From: DATCYX01 sp963714425
Lineage (GTDB): Bacteria; Chloroflexota; Anaerolineae; Anaerolineales; UBA4823
DNA length: 64,000 bases
Direction of reading: 5' to 3'
NCBI GenBank assembly: GCA_963714425.1
Contig: CAVQOI010000015.1
Coordinates: forward strand, 91,148 to 155,147
In this document: in pieces, positions 34,479-43,300 of the stretch
How the letters are laid out: the number at the start of each line of letters is the position of its first letter
Position numbering within the stretch: the first letter of the stretch is position 1
Program-made: the position numbers and the translations under genes
Notes under the pieces: model-generated
What the model was told of the DNA's origin: nothing
Databases searched by the model: none
The model's input: the letters and a program-made list of their open reading frames with translations, nothing else

Positions 34479-35390
34479 TTAACTGCTGCCCTTCAATCGG
34501 GCTGTGATGACGATACGCTGGTCGTCTACCAAATAAGGATAACACGAAATCAGCGTGACGGTGGGTTCTTTTGTGGGTGCCATGACCTCGACCTGGGTTG
34601 GCTCGACCACCTGGCTTTGTACCACGACATACGTGTAGGCGCGCTGGTTGGTGAAAACAATCACCTCGTCGCCCTCTTTCAATTGGTCCAACTCGCGAAA
34701 GATCTCGCCGAAAATATCGTTGTGCGCAGATAGTACCAGATTGCCATCTTTTCCAGGGTTCGGGGAGTGGATATACTGTCCCACTCCCTTTTTTAGCTGC
34801 TCCCAGCCATCTCCCAGAACAACGGGCGCATCCACGTTGATCGCCGGGACCTGAAGGCGGATCGCCTGCTCTGCCCCTGGGGTGGGGACGGGGATGTTCG
34901 CTAATGACTGCACCAGCGGGCGAAGGTGTTCTGGGATCTCTGCTTCGTTGGGGCGGGCGCCGCCCTCCAGATTTGGTGGGGTATGCCCGGAAGGGAGCAC
35001 AATCGCCATGATCAGCGGGGTGGGTGTGAGTGTAGGTTGCTCAAGCACTGAGGCGACCTCACGGTTTAGATCCTGAATCAGCCGCAGCCCGTTAAAGAGC
35101 ACAAACAGGAAGCCAACCACCGCACTGACTTCCACGAGCAGCAAGAAGATGTCCAGCACACGCTTGCGTCGTGGTTGCGGCGGCTGTGTCTCGCCCTCAA
35201 CATAGGCATCATCGAGGACTCCGCTATGCATTTGCTCCAGGGAATTTTCTACATCCGGGGCAATAACCAGCGCCCGCCCAGTACGTCGGTAACGTTCCAG
35301 GCGTTGCTGGCGCGCTACTCGGCGTTTCTCGACTAGAAGCCAGCGCAGCTCTTCGACAGAAAGGTCTTGAGGTGATTTCTTCCGGGCCAC
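34479..35390 (-). CDS. Sortase (class D/E-like transpeptidase)
   Basis: A 303-residue membrane-anchored sortase. An 80-residue basic cytoplasmic N-terminus precedes one transmembrane helix (VLDIFLLLVEVSAVVGFLFV). A linker and the sortase barrel (about 170-300) follow. The catalytic triad is visible: His in LVLSAHND, Cys in LISCYPY and Arg in DQRIVITARL. Sortases join surface proteins to the envelope. No pilin or LPxTG substrate gene is adjacent. The long N-terminal cytoplasmic region is unusual for a sortase. Confidence 0.85.
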   Translation of the reverse strand: MARKKSPQDLSVEELRWLLVEKRRVARQQRLERYRRTGRALVIAPDVENSLEQMHSGVLDDAYVEGETQPPQPRRKRVLDIFLLLVEVSAVVGFLFVLFNGLRLIQDLNREVASVLEQPTLTPTPLIMAIVLPSGHTPPNLEGGARPNEAEIPEHLRPLVQSLANIPVPTPGAEQAIRLQVPAINVDAPVVLGDGWEQLKKGVGQYIHSPNPGKDGNLVLSAHNDIFGEIFRELDQLKEGDEVIVFTNQRAYTYVVVQSQVVEPTQVEVMAPTKEPTVTLISCYPYLVDDQRIVITARLKGSS

Positions 35391-35414
35391 GCAGGGATTA
35401 TACCAAATGCTGGT

Positions 35415-35975
35415 TCAAGGTCGGTCTAAAAAAGGTTGCAGACAGGTATTGCAGATGATCTCTGCTTTGACAAGCACCGACTGGCGAAGCTGGACGGTGC
35501 GGGGCGGCCAGCAAGAGCATTGCGCGCTAACACTCGGGTCATTATCAGGCAGGTCTTCCATCAGACCATTCACCAGCAGCATAGCATGGATCAGCCCGCC
35601 ATACTTGCGAATGACCTGGCACAGCGGCTCCCAGATTCCTTCCCAGCGTTGGGCTGCCTCCGGAGCTAATAGCCATCGTGCTCCCCCAGTTAATGGCTCG
35701 CGCACTGAGGTAAGCCCGAAGGCGCGTGCTGGCTGTCTATACCAGGGAGAGAAGCGCCCCACTGCTTCCATGATCTCATGTAGCATGCACACAATTACAG
35801 CTTGCGATGCCTGCTCGGGCCGGGATAATTCTGCGCCGGCGAAAAGAACGGTTAACTCAGGCATGCATTCGGTGGCGTCGTACTCTTGGCTCAATCGCTC
35901 CCAGGCGCGCTCCAATGTGCTGTGCAGCGCCTCGACTGGATCGATGGCCCTCTCAACTGTCTCCATTGGAACCAT
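35415..35975 (-). CDS. Cys-containing protein of unknown function
   Basis: A 186-residue soluble protein, mostly helical in its first half (AIDPVEALHSTLERAWERL, AVIVCMLHEIMEAVGRF). The C-terminus has two Cys pairs, C-S-C and C-N-T-C, about 25 residues apart, which could hold zinc. The ATG at 35975 has AGGAGG six bases upstream; starts further upstream do not. No family recognised. It lies between the sortase and the hdr/met operon and may belong to neither. Confidence 0.5.
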   Translation of the reverse strand: MVPMETVERAIDPVEALHSTLERAWERLSQEYDATECMPELTVLFAGAELSRPEQASQAVIVCMLHEIMEAVGRFSPWYRQPARAFGLTSVREPLTGGARWLLAPEAAQRWEGIWEPLCQVIRKYGGLIHAMLLVNGLMEDLPDNDPSVSAQCSCWPPRTVQLRQSVLVKAEIICNTCLQPFLDRP

Positions 35976-36091
35976 GTAAAACCTCCTCGGTTGGGCTCTA
36001 ATCACCCAAGGTCGTCAGACTTTGATGGCGTTAGCGCCCGCTTGCGATGATGGAGGAGCGTTCCGATGTCTCTCCGGACCCCCCGGAGATC

Positions 36092-37513
36092 TTACGATGT
36101 CCCTATCATCCCTTTGGCGAAAAGCAGCGGTCTCGGATCGACCAGGTTTTTGTGCAGGGCCGCCTCTTTTTCAGGTAAACCCAGGGCAAGCACCAGTAAT
36201 TGGGTGAAATACAGTACCGGCATGGAGTCAGCCAGCTTCATCTGGAACTGGCGGGCGTCCAGGTTGGTATGGCAGAGCGGGCAGGCAACGGCGATAGCAT
36301 CCGCTCCTGCACGCCGGGCATGCTCGATCAGGTCGCGGCTGAGCTTGAGTACGATATCTGGACGGGTGAGGGAGTGCGCAGCCCCGCAGCAGCTCGTCTT
36401 GTACGACCAGTCGAGCACCTCAGCGCCTGTGGCAGCCAAGAGCTCATCCATGTCGGTGGGATTTTCTGGATGCTGTGCTTCGGTGACTTGCGGTGGGCGC
36501 GTGAGCAGGCAGCCGTAATAGCACACCAACCGCAAGCCTTTGAGAGGTTTCTTCACTTGTGCAGCGACTTGCTCTTTCCCGACATGGTTGAGGATGGCTT
36601 CGATCAGCGTGCTGACACGCACGCGATCCTGGTAGTCATAATCCAGGCTCTCATCCACTTGATGCTTATGTTCCTCATCCTGGCGGATCTCGTGCAGGGC
36701 GGCTTTATGCCGGTTGAAACACGCCGCGCACGGCATGGTGACTTCCTGAAAGCCACTCTGCTCTATCAATGCCAGATTCTCCATAGGCAAGCGTAATCCA
36801 GCCTGTGGGTCGGCGCGATGGGCGGCGCTGCTACCACAGCACACCCAGCCTTGTGGCTCCACCAGCTCCAGCCCGAGTGCTTTGCAAGCCGCTTCTGCCG
36901 ATTGGTTGAACTCCTTGGCTGTCGAATGCAGCGAGCAGCCTGGATAATACGCCACTGCTTCCGCTGCACCAGGCAGGGGTTTAGCTTTCGCAGGGCGGCG
37001 GGCTGGGCTGGGCAGGAATGGCAATTTATTCTTTTGAAACATGCGCAAACCCAGGTCCATGTCACCCATTAGATTGCGTGTGCGCAGCTTCATCTCTGCC
37101 ATCAGTCCCAGCTCGTAGGCTCTCCCCCACAGGCGCACCTCCCGCATGAAGGCATCGTTAAAGGTCTTTACCTCAGGGATTGCCGGCTTAATTCCCCTGC
37201 GGGATGCCTCGCGGGTGAGCAGCTCCATGATGGCAGTGATATCCAGACCCTGGGGGCAGCGCGTGGTGCACGTCTGGCATGAGGCGCACAACCAGGGGGT
37301 TTGCGCCTCCAGGGCAAGGTCTTCTTGCCCGAGCTGCAGAGCGCGCATCACCTGATTGGGTTGCCAGTCGAAGTACTCTCCCACCGGGCAGCCGCTGGTG
37401 CACTTTACACACTGGTAGCACAAGTAAACGTTTTGCCCCAGCTCATCTTTGATGCGTTGTGCCAGTTCAGAATCGATGTTTACAGTTAGCGGAGGGAGTT
37501 CTTTATTATCCAT
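36092..37513 (-). CDS. hdrCB: Heterodisulfide-reductase-like HdrC-HdrB fusion
   Basis: A 473-residue protein. The N-terminal ~110 residues are HdrC-like, with C-Y-Q-C-V-K-C-T-S-G-C-P and C-A-S-C-Q-T-C-T-T-R-C-P holding two 4Fe-4S clusters. The C-terminal ~290 residues are HdrB-like with two CCG modules (VCCGSSAAH and SCCGAAHS), the non-cubane cluster site in methanogen HdrB. HdrB and HdrC are usually separate, so this is a fused subunit. It lies last in the operon, 3 bp after metF, and probably passes electrons from HdrA towards MetF/MetV. Confidence 0.85.
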   Translation of the reverse strand: MDNKELPPLTVNIDSELAQRIKDELGQNVYLCYQCVKCTSGCPVGEYFDWQPNQVMRALQLGQEDLALEAQTPWLCASCQTCTTRCPQGLDITAIMELLTREASRRGIKPAIPEVKTFNDAFMREVRLWGRAYELGLMAEMKLRTRNLMGDMDLGLRMFQKNKLPFLPSPARRPAKAKPLPGAAEAVAYYPGCSLHSTAKEFNQSAEAACKALGLELVEPQGWVCCGSSAAHRADPQAGLRLPMENLALIEQSGFQEVTMPCAACFNRHKAALHEIRQDEEHKHQVDESLDYDYQDRVRVSTLIEAILNHVGKEQVAAQVKKPLKGLRLVCYYGCLLTRPPQVTEAQHPENPTDMDELLAATGAEVLDWSYKTSCCGAAHSLTRPDIVLKLSRDLIEHARRAGADAIAVACPLCHTNLDARQFQMKLADSMPVLYFTQLLVLALGLPEKEAALHKNLVDPRPLLFAKGMIGTS

Positions 37514-37516
37514 AGC

Positions 37517-38554
37517 TCACACACTACTTTCCAGTACCGGTTCCTGCATGATTGGTCGCGGGTACAGCCCCGCGCCTTCAACAATCGGCTTGACCGCCTC
37601 TTCCCATTCAATCGCCATTATATGCACTCCCGCAACACCTTCGACCTGGCGCAACGCCTGGATCAGTTCGATGCAAATCTGGATACCTTCATTCTTCCAG
37701 GCCTCTGCCCGCGCCTTTTTATCCTCCTTGCTCAATTCGTCGGGCTTCTTGCCTGCCCAGGTGGCTCCGGCGCCTTCCATGCGTTCGACAAGTTCGTCGG
37801 GGACGAGGATGCCGGGCACCTCCTTTTTCATATAACGCGCCATGCCTGGGCTCTTCAACGGCCCCACCCCTGCCAGAATATATGTCTGCCGGTGAACACC
37901 CAAAGCGCGCACTTTATCCATGAAGTGCGCAAAGGCAGAAACATCGTACACTAGCTGGGTTTGAATGAAATTGGCGCCGGATTTGACCTTTTTCGCCAAG
38001 CGGATTGGGCGGAAATCCAGCGGGTCAGCGAACGGCGCAGCCGCAGCGCCTACGAAAAAGCGCGGCTCAGGACCTTTGAAGCTGTCGCCGCATTGGAAGA
38101 CCTTCTGGTCGCGCATGCCGCTAACCATCTGCACCAGCTGGATCGAATCTATGTCGAAGACGTTCTTCGCGTTGGGGTGGTTGCCGAAGGTCTGGTGATC
38201 GCCGCTCAGGCATAACAAGTTGCGCATCCCCAATGCATAAGCTCCCAACAGGTCGCTCTGGATTGCGAGGCGGTTGCGGTCCCGGCAGGTCATTTGTATG
38301 ACCGGCTCTAACCCTTCCTGCACGAGGATTGTGCCTGCTCCAATGCTGGACATGCGCACGATGGCTGTCTGGTTATCCGTGATGTTCACTGCGTCAACAT
38401 AGCCGCGCAGCAACGCGGCTTTCTTGCGGATCACCTCGGCGTCGACGCTTTGCGGGGGACCGAGCTCGCCCGTGACAGCAAAATGCCCTGCCTTAAGCAC
38501 CTTCTCCAGGTTCGAACCGGATAGATAACCGTTGCTTTGTTCTGAGGGTGTCAT
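37517..38554 (-). CDS. metF: Methylenetetrahydrofolate reductase, MetF subunit
   Basis: A 345-residue TIM-barrel protein of the MetF family. HFAVTGELGPP near the start carries the catalytic Glu region. DAVNITDN, ALGMRNLLCLSGDH and FIQTQLVYDV line the folate and flavin site. It reduces 5,10-methylene-THF to 5-methyl-THF in the Wood-Ljungdahl methyl branch. Next to metV and hdr genes it matches the acetogen MetFV type, which takes electrons through iron-sulfur partners, not directly from NADH. GAGGTGAGAG precedes the ATG. Confidence 0.9.
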   Translation of the reverse strand: MTPSEQSNGYLSGSNLEKVLKAGHFAVTGELGPPQSVDAEVIRKKAALLRGYVDAVNITDNQTAIVRMSSIGAGTILVQEGLEPVIQMTCRDRNRLAIQSDLLGAYALGMRNLLCLSGDHQTFGNHPNAKNVFDIDSIQLVQMVSGMRDQKVFQCGDSFKGPEPRFFVGAAAAPFADPLDFRPIRLAKKVKSGANFIQTQLVYDVSAFAHFMDKVRALGVHRQTYILAGVGPLKSPGMARYMKKEVPGILVPDELVERMEGAGATWAGKKPDELSKEDKKARAEAWKNEGIQICIELIQALRQVEGVAGVHIMAIEWEEAVKPIVEGAGLYPRPIMQEPVLESSV

Positions 38555-38562
38555 CTCTCACC

Positions 38563-39246
38563 TCACTCTTGTTCTGCTGCCAACATCAAGTCCTCACGTA
38601 CGATCTTGCGCGGTCCTCCATCCCGAGAGGTGCGCCAGTTCTTTGGCGCCTGCACTTCGAGCAACAAGTGCAGCTTGCCCAGGCTATTCAGGCGGTCATA
38701 AATCAGCTGCCAGGCGCAGGGAACATCCGGGTTGATCTCGCAATGTCCGTCTTCCGAGCCTCCGCAAGGGCCGTTTAATAGCGTTTTCGAGCAGCGGGCG
38801 ATTGGGCAAATCCCCCCCGTCAGACCCAGGATACAGTCACCGCACGCGGCACAGCGCTCAGCCCACACCCCTTGCTCGGTTGGCAGGCCCAGGAATTTGG
38901 TGTTCAATCCTGGCGCTACCCAGGTCTGAGGGAAGTGTTCCGCAATCGCCTGCACCCCGATCCCGCAGCCCAGGGAGAGCACCACATCCGCCTCGGATAC
39001 CTGCTCTGCAATTTCATCCAGGTACTCCCACTCACACTGGCGCTGTACGGTGATATCGGTCACCTGCTTGGCCTCGCCATCCAGCTTGCTGGACATGCGC
39101 AGAGAGGCTGCGGCAATTGCTGCTTCCCGCGATCCGCCCGCAAAACATACGGTCACGCAGGTCCCACAGCCCACCACCAGCACCTTATTAGCGCTGCCGA
39201 TCAGGCTTTTCATTTCATCCAGAGATTTTTGTTCAGCAACAATCAT
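38563..39246 (-). CDS. metV: Methylene-THF reductase iron-sulfur partner MetV
   Basis: A 227-residue protein of the MetV family (methylenetetrahydrofolate reductase C-terminal domain). It has NKVLVVGCGTCVTVCFAGG near the start, VLSLGCGIGVQ in the middle and a Cys-rich zone C-A-A-C-G-D-C-I-L then CPIARCSKTLLNGPCGG. These Cys residues should bind zinc and 4Fe-4S clusters. In acetogens MetV joins MetF to its electron donor complex. It begins 18 bp after the GNAT gene with GGAGGG upstream. Confidence 0.9.
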   Translation of the reverse strand: MIVAEQKSLDEMKSLIGSANKVLVVGCGTCVTVCFAGGSREAAIAAASLRMSSKLDGEAKQVTDITVQRQCEWEYLDEIAEQVSEADVVLSLGCGIGVQAIAEHFPQTWVAPGLNTKFLGLPTEQGVWAERCAACGDCILGLTGGICPIARCSKTLLNGPCGGSEDGHCEINPDVPCAWQLIYDRLNSLGKLHLLLEVQAPKNWRTSRDGGPRKIVREDLMLAAEQE

Positions 39247-39264
39247 TGGGCTACCCTCCAGTCA

Positions 39265-39831
39265 TTAAAACTCATACGCCTTGGGCCGCAGAGGCAAGGT
39301 CAGGAATACACTATCACGCAGCTCTCCATCTGGGAGCATGAAAAAGTCCTCGAAGGTACAGCGCATTTCGAAACCCAGATTTTGGAAAGCTTTGATCACC
39401 ATTGTCTGCTCGATAACGATCTCTGCGATGAGGATTTGAAGGTCTTGCTTACGCGCCAGCTCGATCAACGCTTTTAGCATCCTGGTTCCAAGGCCTCGCT
39501 TACGAAAATCAACGGCCAGATAAATGCGAATTTCCCCAATATGGCGACGCGGACCTTTGCCAATCTGCAGCGTGGCCTGTCCGACAATGCGGTCCTTTAT
39601 TAGCGCAAGCACTGGCAGCAACTTGGCGTAGTCCAGCGTAGTGCACCAATGCTTTATCACGTCTGGATTGCGCACATCATCCCGCAGGAAGCGCAAGTCA
39701 TCGTCGATCACAGGGGCGAACAAATCATTGAGTGCTGTCTCGTCTTCCTCCGTCATGAGGCGCAAATGGACATTAGCACCATCTTTGAGCGTAATGATTT
39801 CCCGGTAGGCCTTAATTTGTTCTGATAGCAT
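39265..39831 (-). CDS. GNAT-family N-acetyltransferase
   Basis: A 188-residue GNAT protein. VNLR-type beta start (VHLRLMTEEDETALNDLF) and the acetyl-CoA loop FRKRGLGTRMLKALIELA are clear. GNAT domains of this sort resemble the acetyltransferase part of protein lysine acetyltransferases. The ATG at 39831 has GGAGGAG just upstream, so I prefer it to the start at 39882. Its place inside the mvhD-metV operon suggests it modifies a pathway protein or is a passenger; this is inference. Confidence 0.75.
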   Translation of the reverse strand: MLSEQIKAYREIITLKDGANVHLRLMTEEDETALNDLFAPVIDDDLRFLRDDVRNPDVIKHWCTTLDYAKLLPVLALIKDRIVGQATLQIGKGPRRHIGEIRIYLAVDFRKRGLGTRMLKALIELARKQDLQILIAEIVIEQTMVIKAFQNLGFEMRCTFEDFFMLPDGELRDSVFLTLPLRPKAYEF

Positions 39832-39885
39832 TTCTCCTCCAAGCTGCGGATTGATCATGCTGTTTTTTTTCACCGACCACAAAAG

Positions 39886-40332
39886 TTATTCTGACCCATC
39901 ATTTGACTCTCTGGCCGCTGCGCCAATTTTTAAGGGATTTGGCCCGATCGAGTCAATCTCTGCTTTCATCTCATTCGCCACTTCCACAAACCTGCCAGCC
40001 ATCGCTGCGGACATATTCTCCATGCGCACTCGCTCAGGCTCCAGGCCGATCTGGGCAAGCAATTCTTGTAGACGCTCTACCCGCCGCCTTGCGTTGACAT
40101 TACCTTCCAGGTAATGACAGTCGCCAGGCAGTCAACCTGCGACAAGCACGCCGTCGGCGCCGTCTTCTATTGCATTCAGCACCATGAGCACATCCAACTT
40201 GCCTGTGCACGGAAGCTGGACGATCTTGATCTCTGGAGGGTATTGGATGCGCAGGCCACCTGCCAGATCGGCAGCAGCATAGGCACAGTGCTCGCAGCAG
40301 TAGGCAATGATTTGCAGGGATGGTTCTTTCAT
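39886..40332 (-). CDS. mvhD: MvhD-like electron-transfer subunit, probable selenoprotein
   Basis: 148 residues if an in-frame TGA at 40132-40134 (codon 67) is read as selenocysteine. The N-terminal part is MvhD-like (YCCEHCAYAAADLAG, IVQLPCTGKLDV, GADGVLVAG). After the TGA the frame continues with LPGDCHYLEGN and RRRVERLQELLAQIGLEPERV, which is canonical MvhD sequence. The paralogue at 44972 has Cys at the TGA position (A-C-P-I-G-N-C). Methanogen VhuD and related MvhD-like subunits are known selenoproteins with this spacing. MvhD passes electrons to HdrA through a 2Fe-2S cluster. The start overlaps hdrA1's stop as ATGA. A base error turning Cys TGC into TGA is the alternative. Confidence 0.75.
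40098..40134 (-). promoter_or_regulatory. Sec UGA codon with putative bacterial SECIS hairpin
   Basis: On the minus strand the TGA (40134-40132) is followed after 15 bases by a perfect 7-bp stem, CATTACC (40116-40110) pairing with GGTAATG (40104-40098), around the loop TGGAA. The apical loop starts 22 bases after the TGA and has G at position two. Both features fit the accepted bacterial SECIS model. The hairpin is also coding sequence. Confidence 0.55.
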
Positions 40333-43300
40333 ACCTCACTCTTGACCATCAACGCCTTCACTTTCGCCTCCATTTGAATATCGGTGTAATGCATCAATTG
40401 GATGGCGCGCGCCGGACACTCGGCAGCGCACTGCCCGCATCCCTGGCATACCGCAGCTTCTATATACGCTGCTCCCATGATATTACCCACACCAGTCAGG
40501 TTGGCTTGAACGCGCGGCACATGAAACGGGCAGATGCGCACGCATGTCAGGCAGCCTGTGCAGCGGTCCTCGTCCACTACCGCCACTCGCCCACCAGCTG
40601 TCAGTGTCTCGCGGCTGAGCACGCGGGCTGCCCGGCCAGCGGCGGCCTGAGCCTGGATAACCGTCTCGTCCAGCAACTTGGGGTAATGGGCCATGCCCGC
40701 CATAAAAATTCCATCTGTAGAAAAATCCACAGGGCGCAGCTTGACATGCGCTTCCAGGAAGAACCCGTCGGCGTCTAGAGGCACCTTGAATTGTGCCGCC
40801 AGGGCGTGCGCCTCAGGATTTGGCACCACTGGCATAGAGAGCACCACAAGGTCAGGGGTGAGCTCAAGCGTCCTACCTAAGGCAGCATCGAATACTTAAA
40901 TCTTGATAGGGGAATGCTGATCGCGGATTGCTTGCCTGCCGCTAGGCATGGCTGATGGATGGTCTCTGATTTGCTGACTTCCTGATGCGTCGAATTGCAC
41001 ATCCGGTTTGCGCCTCTCATCGTAGCGCACGAACACCACCCCTTGCCGTCGCGCTTCGGTATACAGGCGCTCTTTGAAGCCATAGGTGCGGATATCCTGG
41101 TATAAGATTGTCACCTGAGTGTCGGGGTTTTGCTCCTTCAACGCCAGGGCGTTCTTCAAAGCGACCGTGCAGCAAATCCGGCTGCAAAACTTCTCCGCCG
41201 GACCGACGCACTGGATCATCACAACGGATTTTAGATTGGAGATTGAGGATTGCGGGTCGGTTGTTTTGGCGGCTGGTTGACTCGCTGGACCGCTTATACG
41301 CCTCTCCAGCTCCATCTGTGTCAGGATATCGGGGTGGCTGCCGTATCCGTAATCCGGACCGCGATATTCCTCTGCACCGGTCGCTAGAATGGTAGCACCG
41401 TGGGCGATTTCTTGGCGTTCTCCGCTGGCATCCTGGATGCGTGTGCTAAAGCTGCCCATGAAGCCGCTGCTGTCGATGACGCGAGAGCCCAGGTGCACTT
41501 TAATATTGGGATTTTCACGGATACTGTGTTCCAACCTTTGGAGGGTCTGTTGTGGGCTTTCTGGGGTCGATCTGCTATCCAGAGCAGGTGAGGTAGTATG
41601 GACGCGGCGCAGGTTGCCACCCAGCTGGTCATCTCGCTCTATCAGGTGGACAGGGAAGCCCTGTTCAGCCAGGGTGAGCGCAGCCGTCATCCCAGCCACG
41701 CCCCCACCTACGACGAGCGCCGCCCGTTGGACCGGCACTTCGATTGTGTATTGCGGCTCGAGCAACGCCGCGCGTGCTGCCGCCATGCGTACAAGATCCT
41801 TGGCTTTGTCCGTAGCGATCTCCCGGTCGTGGGAGTGTACCCAGGAACATTGGTTGCGGATATTTGCCATCTCAAACAGGTAGGGGTTCAGCCCGGCAGC
41901 CCGAATGCTGTCCTGGAAGAGTGGGGCGTGGGTGAGTGGGGTGCAGCTTGCTACCACCACGCGGTTCAGGCCGCGTTCTTTAACAACTTCGGTGATGTGG
42001 CGGATGCTGTCTTGAGAGCAGGTATACAGGTTAAACTCAGCGTGTTCCACTTCCGGTAGCTTTGCCGCGTATTCTGTCACATCAGCTACATCTACAAAGC
42101 CAGCAATATTAGAGCCACAGTGGCACACAAATACACCCGTCTTAGCTGGCTCGCCGATCACATCCCGCTCATCCGGATATTCACGCTGGGTCGTCAGGCT
42201 GAAGCGCGCCTCGCTGATCTCAATGGCAGCCGCCGCCGCCGCACCGCTGGCTTCCACTACAAACTCGGGGATGTCCTTCGGCTCGCGGAATGGTCCCACG
42301 GCATAGATGCCTTTGCGGCTGGTCTCCACCGGGTTGAACTGCGCCGTATGGCAAAAGCCATAGTCATCGAGTTGGATTCCAAGCCGCCGTCCCAGCTCAC
42401 GTACAGAGGCAGAGATTTCCATGCCGACCGAGAGTACCACGAGATCGAAACGTTCTTCCTTCAGCAGCGACCCGCCGTTCTCACTATGGTCGTATTTCAG
42501 CGTAAGGTCGTGCGTAAGCGGGTCTTGGCGCAAAGCGCTGACCCGGCAGCGGTGGTATTGAATGCCATAGCGCCCGCGCGCCCGATTGAAATAGCCCCAG
42601 TAACCCTTTGAGAAGGCGCGCATATCCATCATGAATACGTGAATATCCAGCTCTGGATCGTGCTCCTTGGCGATTACCGCTTCTTTGGTTGCGTACATGC
42701 AGCATACCGCTGAGCAATAATCGTGGCTCTGGTCGCGGCTCCCAACGCATTGCAGGAAAGCAATGCGTCTGGGGGTCTTGCCATCCGAAGGGCGCTGCAC
42801 GTGTCCCATTGACGGTCCAGACGCCGAGAGCAAGCGCTCGAACTGCAGGGCGGTAACCACATTGGGATAGCGCCCGTAACCGTATTCTTCCGACAGCTCG
42901 GCGTGGTACACCTCGTATCCCGGGGCAAGGATAACTGCACCGACGTGCAACGATTCATTATGCGGCGCCATGTCGTGGTCAATCGCGTTTGGACCGCAGG
43001 CGAACACACAGCTCATGCACTCTGAGCAGATACCGCAAGCCAGGCAGCGGGCTGCCTCAGCCTGCGCGCTGAGGTCATCGTAGCCTCCCTCCACCTCGGC
43101 GAAATTGTCCAGTCGTTCCTCGACGGCTAACTGGGGCATGGGTACCCTGGGCTGCGGGTGGATCTCGCCGCGGCTCAGGCGTTCTTCAAGCTCTGGCTGG
43201 GACAGGCGCACAACAGGCAGCTCAGGCTTAGGGGGCGGCTCCAGTGCCTCGCCTCTCAGGTAGCGCTGGATGGACTGCGCAGCCACATGGCCGCGATCCA

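Noticed and set aside
40896..40898. TAA in hdrA1 as a recoded sense codon
   Set aside because: TAA ends many other genes here, so reassignment is not supported; nonsense mutation or base error is simpler.
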